Assembly: GCA_050246595.1 (NCBI GenBank)
Contig: JBFWVT010000097.1
Coordinates: 1 to 17,386, forward strand
Length of the DNA stretch: 17,386 nucleotides
Direction: 5' to 3'
Origin: DATARH01 sp050246595
GTDB taxonomy: Bacteria > Pseudomonadota > Alphaproteobacteria > ATCC43930 > CGMCC-115725
This document shows positions 12,619 to 17,386 of the stretch, piece after piece. Both the position numbers and the translations under genes were made by a program. How positions within the stretch are numbered: the stretch's first letter is position 1; each line of letters begins with the position of its first letter. The notes under the pieces are model-generated. The model searched no databases, was not told where the DNA came from, and worked only from the letters and a program-made list of their open reading frames with translations.

Positions 12619-15600
12619 ATGAGCAGCGCGGAAGGCATAATGTCGCGAACGGCCGTTGCGGCCCCGGCAGCCGCCGATGCGACTGCGCCGCCGCCGGGCC
12701 GCCGGCTTTTTCGCAAATATGCGCTGCTCTTCATCGGGCTGGTCGCCGCCGCGCTGCTGATCACGAGCGGGTTCGATTTCTGGTTTTCCTACCAGGAAAC
12801 AAAGGCTGCGCTGGTGCGTCTACAGCAGGAGAAGGCGGTCGCGGCGGCCGATCGCATCGAGGGGTTTGTCGAGGGGATAGAGCAGCACATCGGCTGGACG
12901 ACGCACGCGCAATGGGCCGCCTCGCCGCTCGACCAGCGCCGCCAGGATTATTTCCGGCTGCTCCGCCAAGTGCCGGCGATCACCGAGGTGCGGCAGCTCG
13001 ATGCCGCGGGGCGCGAGCAGCTCAAGATATCGCGGCTTGCGATGGATGCGGTTGGCAGCGCGGAGGATTTGTCGCAGCACCCGGCCTTCCGCGGGGCAAA
13101 AACCGGCCGTGTCTGGTTCAGCCCGGTCTATTTCCGCAAGCAGTCCGAGCCGTATGTCGCGATGGCGATGGCGCATCAGGGACGGAATGCCGGGGTTACG
13201 ATTGCCGAAATCAATCTGAAGCTGATCTGGGACGTCATCACCGACCTGAAGATCGGGCAGACCGGATACGCCTATATCGTCGAGGGCAATGGACGGCTGA
13301 TCGCGCACCCGGATATCAGCCTGGTACTGCGCGGCACCGATCTGTCGGGACTGCCGCAGGTCGCGGCGGCGCTCGCGTCGGGAGGCGGGGCGAGCGATGC
13401 GGCCGATGACGCTACCGTGGCGGAAAATCTCGCCGGCAAGCCGGTGCTCAGCACGAACGCGCCGATCTCTCGTCTCGGCTGGCTGGTATTCGTGGAAGCG
13501 CCGCTGAGCGAGGCATTCGCTCCGCTCCATGGCGCGGCGCTGCGTACCGGTTTCCTGCTGCTCTGCGGGCTGGCCGCGGCCATTCTTCTCGCGCTGGTGC
13601 TGGCCCGCCGCATGACTGGCCCGATCCATGCGATTGCCGAGGGCGCCGAGCGGTTCGGCGCCGGCGATTTCGGCCGCCGCATTGACGTGCAGACCGGCGA
13701 CGAACTCGAAACGCTGGCCGGCCAGTTCAACCGCATGGCGGCCGATCTGCAGAAATCCTACGCCGAACTGGAGCAGCGGGTGGCGGACCGCACCGCCGAA
13801 CTGTCCGAAGCCTTGGAGCAGCAGACTGCGACCGCCGAGGTGCTGCGGGTCATAAATTCCTCTCCGGGTGACCTCGCGCCGGTGTTCGAGGCCGTTCTGG
13901 AAAGAGCCACCCGGGTCTGCCAAGCCAATTACGGCAATCTCTATACCCATGACGGCGTTCGGTTCCATTCTGCTGCGATCCACGGGCCGGCTGATTTCGT
14001 CGAATGGAGACGACAACGCCCTACCTATGAGCCCAAAGCGTTCAGCACCGAGCCTCTGGCCCGAATCGCAGCAGGTGAGCCGCTGATTGCCGTCGATGAC
14101 ATGCGGGTTACGGATGCCTACTCGAATTTTCCACTGTTCAAGGAACTGGTGGATACCACCGGCCTTCGCAGCTTGGTAACGGTTGCGCTGCGCAGAGACG
14201 ACACGTTGCTTGGCGCGATAACCGTTTATCGTACCGAAATCCGTCCATTCACGAACAATCAGATCGCGCTGGTGCAGAATTTCGCGGCGCAGGCGGTTAT
14301 CGCGATGGAAAACGCGCGGCTGCTCAACGAATTGCGCGCGCGCACCGACGAGTTGGCGCGCTCGGTCGAGGAACTGAAGGCGCTCTCCGAGGTCGGACAG
14401 GCGGTCAGTTCGACGCTCGATATCGGCCAGGTGCTCTCGACAATTCTCAACCGGTCGGTCGCGCTGACCGCTTCCGATGCCGGAGCGATCTTCCGCCATC
14501 GGCGGCGCACGTGTTCGTTCCGGCTGTTCGAAGCGGTCGGATGGGACGCGGCGCTGACCGCCTCGGTCCGCAAGCTCGACATCCCGGAAAACGTCACCAC
14601 GATAGGCGACGCGACGGCACGCCGTATTTCAGCCCAGATCCCAGATATGGCGGAACGGGCCGGCAATCCGCTGCGCGACATGACCTTGGCGGCCGGCTAC
14701 CGATCGGTGCTGATCGTGCCGCTGGTCGGCCCCGACCGTATCTTCGGGGCGATTGTGCTGCAGCGGCGCCTTCCTGGCGAATTCCCGGAAGCGAGCGTGC
14801 GGCTGATGCAGACGCTCGCCTCGCAATCGGTCTTGGCGATCCAGAATGCGCGCCTGTTCCGCGAGATCGCCGAGAAAAGCGAGCAGCTTGCCGAGGCGAG
14901 CCGCCATAAATCGCAATTCCTCGCCAATATGAGTCATGAATTGCGCACGCCGCTGAACGCGATCCTCGGCTATACCGAACTGATGGCCGACGGCATTTAC
15001 GGCGAGCTGGCGCCGCGGGCGGCCGGGGTGCTGGAGCGTGTGCAGAATAACGGCAAGCATCTGCTGGCCTTGATCAATGACGTGCTCGACCTGGCGAAGA
15101 TCGAGGCCGGGCAGCTCGTCTTTACGCTCGAGGATTATTCGCTGGCTGATGTCGTGCAGTCGGTCGTCAGCGCGACCGAGGGCCTGGCGCGCAACAAGGG
15201 GCTCGAACTGACCGCCGAGGTAGCGCCAGGTCTGCCGACCGGGCATGCCGACGCGCGCCGGCTTCAGCAGGTGCTGCTCAACCTCGTCGGCAACGCGGTC
15301 AAATTCACCGATGACGGCGAGGTCGCGATCCAGGCGGCGGCAGAGAACGGCAATTTCGTGCTGACGGTGCGCGACACCGGCCCCGGTATCGCCGCCGAGG
15401 ACCACAGCAGGATCTTCGGCGAGTTTCAGCAGGTCGACAACTCGAATACGCGCAAGAAGGGCGGCACCGGGCTGGGCCTTGCAATCTCTCAGCGGATAAT
15501 CGAGATGCAGGGCGGCACGATCTCGGTTGATTCCGAACTTGGCAATGGCGCCACGTTCCGGGTGGTGCTGCCAATCCGGGTCGAAGACATTCTCGAAGAG

Positions 15601-15666
15601 GCGGCCAGCGTCGCTTCCGATGCAAGCGGACGCAATGTATCGGCAGCATTGAGGGGGGCGGCATGA
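12619..15666 (+). CDS. Membrane sensor histidine kinase (dCache-HAMP-GAF-GAF-HisKA-HATPase)
   Basis: The 1015-residue kinase has a proline/alanine-rich cytoplasmic N-tail, TM1 at about 33-55, a periplasmic dCache sensor at about 60-305 (WFSPVYFRKQSEPYVAMAM, TGYAYIVEGNGRLIAHPD), TM2 at about 310-332, HAMP at about 333-385, a coiled coil, GAF1 at about 412-565, GAF2 at about 590-745, then HisKA with the phospho-accepting His773 in SHELRTPLNAILGY. The ATPase domain shows N888/N892, DTGPGI from Asp919, and GGTGLGLAI from 949. No receiver domain is attached, so it is not a hybrid kinase; its partners are the two receiver proteins downstream, the first overlapping its stop by ATGA. ATG 12619 (GAGG upstream) and ATG 12640 (GGAAGG at -10) are both plausible starts. 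GAF1 has AGA and CGA codons that are scarce in its flanks, suggesting domain acquisition. Confidence 0.92.
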   Translation: MSSAEGIMSRTAVAAPAAADATAPPPGRRLFRKYALLFIGLVAAALLITSGFDFWFSYQETKAALVRLQQEKAVAAADRIEGFVEGIEQHIGWTTHAQWAASPLDQRRQDYFRLLRQVPAITEVRQLDAAGREQLKISRLAMDAVGSAEDLSQHPAFRGAKTGRVWFSPVYFRKQSEPYVAMAMAHQGRNAGVTIAEINLKLIWDVITDLKIGQTGYAYIVEGNGRLIAHPDISLVLRGTDLSGLPQVAAALASGGGASDAADDATVAENLAGKPVLSTNAPISRLGWLVFVEAPLSEAFAPLHGAALRTGFLLLCGLAAAILLALVLARRMTGPIHAIAEGAERFGAGDFGRRIDVQTGDELETLAGQFNRMAADLQKSYAELEQRVADRTAELSEALEQQTATAEVLRVINSSPGDLAPVFEAVLERATRVCQANYGNLYTHDGVRFHSAAIHGPADFVEWRRQRPTYEPKAFSTEPLARIAAGEPLIAVDDMRVTDAYSNFPLFKELVDTTGLRSLVTVALRRDDTLLGAITVYRTEIRPFTNNQIALVQNFAAQAVIAMENARLLNELRARTDELARSVEELKALSEVGQAVSSTLDIGQVLSTILNRSVALTASDAGAIFRHRRRTCSFRLFEAVGWDAALTASVRKLDIPENVTTIGDATARRISAQIPDMAERAGNPLRDMTLAAGYRSVLIVPLVGPDRIFGAIVLQRRLPGEFPEASVRLMQTLASQSVLAIQNARLFREIAEKSEQLAEASRHKSQFLANMSHELRTPLNAILGYTELMADGIYGELAPRAAGVLERVQNNGKHLLALINDVLDLAKIEAGQLVFTLEDYSLADVVQSVVSATEGLARNKGLELTAEVAPGLPTGHADARRLQQVLLNLVGNAVKFTDDGEVAIQAAAENGNFVLTVRDTGPGIAAEDHSRIFGEFQQVDNSNTRKKGGTGLGLAISQRIIEMQGGTISVDSELGNGATFRVVLPIRVEDILEEAASVASDASGRNVSAALRGAA

Positions 15667-16031
15667 CAAAACGCATCCTCGTCATTGAAGATACGGAGGA
15701 TAACCGCCAGATCGTGCGCGACCTGCTGGAGAGTGCCGGCTACGAGTTGATCGAGGCACTCGACGGGTTCGAAGGCGTCGCGGCGGCCGAGCGCGAGCAC
15801 CCCGATCTGATCCTGATGGACATCCAGCTGCCCGGCATCGACGGGTACGAGGCGACAAGACGTATTCGCGCCGTGTCGGCGCTCGCCCAGGTACCGATCA
15901 TCGCGGTGACCTCCTACGCGCTGTCGGGCGACGAGGCGAAGACCCGCGCCGCCGGTTGCGACGGCTATGTCGCCAAGCCATTCAGCCCGCGCCAGCTTCT
16001 GGCGAAAATCCGCGAGTTCCTGCCGGGATAG
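15663..16031 (+). CDS. Single-domain response regulator, DivK/CheY-like
   Basis: The 122-residue protein is a bare receiver domain with no output region. The acidic pair is in VIEDTEDN (Glu9, Asp10), the phospho-acceptor is Asp53 in ILMDIQLPG, Thr83 lies in AVTSYAL and Lys105 in YVAKPFS, so all receiver residues are intact. Its start overlaps the kinase stop (ATGA, 15663-15666), and it should be made in fixed proportion to the kinase. Such proteins act by protein contact or as phosphate shuttles or sinks. Here it may compete with the receiver of the cyclase fusion 29 bases downstream for phosphate from His773. The name DivK-like reflects the sequence style, not a claim of cell-cycle function. 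Confidence 0.9.
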   Translation: MTKRILVIEDTEDNRQIVRDLLESAGYELIEALDGFEGVAAAEREHPDLILMDIQLPGIDGYEATRRIRAVSALAQVPIIAVTSYALSGDEAKTRAAGCDGYVAKPFSPRQLLAKIREFLPG

Positions 16032-16060
16032 CAGCTCGCCGAGTCTCGGGAGTAACCGGG

Positions 16061-17197
16061 ATGCGCACACCGCCGCTGGTCCTGATCGTCGATGACATGG
16101 CCGACAATCTGGAGATCTTGCAGCTCCGGCTCGAAAGCCGGGGCTACGAGGTCATCTCGGCCGGCGACGGCGAAGCCGCCCTCGCAACCATCCGTGATCG
16201 GCGGCCCGATCTTGTGCTGCTCGACATCATGATGCCGAAGCTCGACGGCATCGCCACAGTCAAAGCGCTAAAGGCCGACCCGAGCCTGCCGTTTATTCCG
16301 GTGATTCTCGTCACCGCTCGGGCCGATGCGAAAGACGTGATCGCCGGGCTCGAAGCCGGCGCCGACGACTATCTGACAAAACCGGTCGATCACGCGGCAT
16401 TGCTTGCGCGGGTGCGGGCAATGCTGCGGATCAAAGGGCTGCACGACACGGTGCAGGAACAGGCCACCCGTCTCGAAGCGCAGTCCTCCGAGCTGGCCGC
16501 CTGGAACCGCGAACTCGAAACCCGGGTGCAGGCGCAGCTTGCCGAGATTGAACGCATGCGCTCGCTGAAGCGGTTTCTCCCGCCGCAGTTGGCCGAAATC
16601 ATCGTAGCGCGCGGCGACGACCGTATCCTCGAAACGCATCGCCGCGACATCGTCGTTGTGTTCTGCGATCTGCGCGGGTTTACGTCCTTCTCCGAGACCG
16701 CCGAACCCGAGGAGGTCGTCGAACTGTTGCGCGAATATCATGGCGCGCTGGGCCCGCTCGTCACGCGATCGGAGGGCACCCTCAACCATTTTTCGGGTGA
16801 CGGCATCATGGTGTTCTTCAACGATCCGCTGCCCTGTCCGGACCCGGCCGAGCGGGCAGCCGGAATGGCGGTCGCGATGCGCGAGACGGTTGCCGCTCTG
16901 CAGCGGGATTGGCGGCGGCGCGGACGCGAGATCGGCTTTGGGATCGGCATTGCTCAGGGTTACGCGACGCTGGGGCAGATTGGTTTCGCCGAGCGGGTCG
17001 ATTACACAGCGCTCGGCACGGTATGCAACCTTGCGGCGCGGCTTTGCGCCGCTGCTGCGGACGGCCAAATCCTCGTAAGCCGGCGCATTGCTGCGGCGAA
17101 CGAGGAACGCTGGCGCATCGAGGAGATCGGCGAAATTGTGCTGAAGGGGCTCAGCCAGCCGGTAACCGTATACAATATCGCCGGTGTCTTGGTCTAA
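16061..17197 (+). CDS. Response regulator fused to class III adenylate/guanylate cyclase domain
   Basis: The 378-residue soluble protein has a receiver at 6-122 (Asp55 in LLDIMMPKLDG, Lys107 in LTKPVD), a coiled-coil linker at about 128-170, and a class III nucleotide cyclase domain at about 192-378. Metal ligands Asp203 (FCDLRGFTSF) and Asp247 (SGDGIMVFF) and transition-state residues Asn323 and Arg327 (CNLAARL) are present. The position normally Lys, four before Asp247, is His243, and the purine-selecting Asp position is Thr316 (DYTALG), as in class IIIb cyclases. The product, cAMP or cGMP, cannot be fixed. Phosphorylation by the upstream kinase probably controls dimerisation and activity. 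ATG 16061 follows GGGAG with eight bases spacing; the open frame extends upstream into the previous gene but the receiver motif begins right after this ATG. Confidence 0.9.
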   Translation: MRTPPLVLIVDDMADNLEILQLRLESRGYEVISAGDGEAALATIRDRRPDLVLLDIMMPKLDGIATVKALKADPSLPFIPVILVTARADAKDVIAGLEAGADDYLTKPVDHAALLARVRAMLRIKGLHDTVQEQATRLEAQSSELAAWNRELETRVQAQLAEIERMRSLKRFLPPQLAEIIVARGDDRILETHRRDIVVVFCDLRGFTSFSETAEPEEVVELLREYHGALGPLVTRSEGTLNHFSGDGIMVFFNDPLPCPDPAERAAGMAVAMRETVAALQRDWRRRGREIGFGIGIAQGYATLGQIGFAERVDYTALGTVCNLAARLCAAAADGQILVSRRIAAANEERWRIEEIGEIVLKGLSQPVTVYNIAGVLV

Positions 17198-17328
17198 AGC
17201 TGCTAGGCCGTGCGGACGGATTGAACTGAGTTTTGGGTGCGGGGTTCCCTGGCGGCTTGATTAGAGCCTGATCGTTTTAGGTTGAAGCGAGGCTGAAGAT
17301 TTCCAAGCGCGGGGGTTTGGGCGCAAGA

Positions 17329-17354
17329 TGCTGGCTGGGGGGCGGAGGCCAGCA
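17329..17354 (+). promoter_or_regulatory. Hairpin just upstream of the transposase start
   Basis: TGCTGGC (17329-17335) and GCCAGCA (17348-17354) are perfect complements with a twelve-base G-rich loop that includes the purine-rich GGGGGGCGGAG, the only candidate ribosome binding site. The stem ends three bases before the ATG. Such a structure could limit translation from read-through transcripts, a known theme in insertion sequences; its role here is inference. Confidence 0.4.
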
Positions 17355-17357
17355 CGC

Positions 17358-17386
17358 ATGCCCAGACCCTATTCACAGGATTTGCG
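17358..17386 (+). CDS. IS630-family transposase, N-terminal fragment (3' end outside window)
   Basis: Only nine full codons are visible, reading MPRPYSQDL with an Arg codon cut by the window edge. This is the typical opening of IS630-family transposases (MxRxYSxDLRxR), which cut and paste at TA sites using a DDE catalytic domain. Catalytic residues are not in view. Confidence 0.6.

Larger units (their letters stand above)
17262..17386 (+). mobile_element. IS630-family element, apparent left end (continues beyond window)
   Basis: A TA dinucleotide (17262-17263), the IS630-family target, is followed by GAGCCTGATCGTTTTAGG, which may be the left terminal repeat, then about 75 noncoding bases and a transposase start at 17358. 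The right end lies outside the window, so the terminal repeat cannot be confirmed. Confidence 0.45.

Noticed and set aside
12820..14499. Long minus-strand open frame (559 codons) opposite the sensor kinase
   Set aside because: It is antisense to well-supported kinase domains, has low-complexity Arg/Gly-rich composition and shows no family motif. Long antisense frames are common in GC-rich genes.

Overview
The window is GC-rich with strong G/C preference at third codon positions. Its gene types (arrays of PF04392 substrate-binding proteins, dCache/GAF sensor kinases, response-regulator cyclases, PuuE-like deacetylases) are those of a soil or rhizosphere alphaproteobacterium, most likely Rhizobiales/Bradyrhizobiaceae. 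That placement is an inference from gene style and codon use; there is no marker gene.

Layout. (1) 1-134 is the 3' end of a MetX-like alpha/beta hydrolase. It is followed by a frameshifted, 3'-truncated acetamidase/formamidase remnant (202-463) and a convergent small conserved protein on the minus strand (474-908). (2) 1164-7734 is a run of plus-strand metabolic genes: a Gal80-like Gfo/Idh/MocA protein lacking the usual catalytic Lys and Asp, a cytoplasmic S9 prolyl oligopeptidase, a luciferase-like (LLM) oxidoreductase, and two tandem PuuE/allantoinase-like polysaccharide-deacetylase-fold proteins. (3) 7748-8535 is a mobile-element scar. The first ~45 codons of an amidase are joined in frame to the last ~46 codons of an IS256-family transposase, followed by a short IS91-like transposase remnant, unassigned DNA and a decayed C-terminus of a PF04392 binding protein. 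(4) 8640-12530 holds four intact tandem PF04392 periplasmic binding proteins with no permease or ATPase. Each of the first three overlaps the next by ATGA, and a ~43-bp repeat at every junction carries the end of one gene, the Shine-Dalgarno sequence and the start of the next. (5) 12619-17197 is a signalling operon: a membrane histidine kinase (dCache-HAMP-GAF-GAF-HisKA-HATPase), a DivK-like single-domain receiver, and a receiver-cyclase fusion whose purine-selecting pair is His/Thr instead of Lys/Asp. (6) 17198-17386 contains the apparent left end and first codons of an IS630-family element.

How they may work together. The metabolic block resembles a catabolic cluster for amides or cyclic amides (acetamidase, PuuE-like hydrolases, amidase) that is decaying: both amidase-type genes are broken. 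The most interesting unit is 8640-17197, where secreted binding proteins without a transporter sit directly upstream of a sensor kinase with a periplasmic dCache domain and two receiver outputs, one fused to a class III cyclase. A ligand, binding protein, kinase, cyclic-nucleotide route is a reasonable but untested hypothesis.
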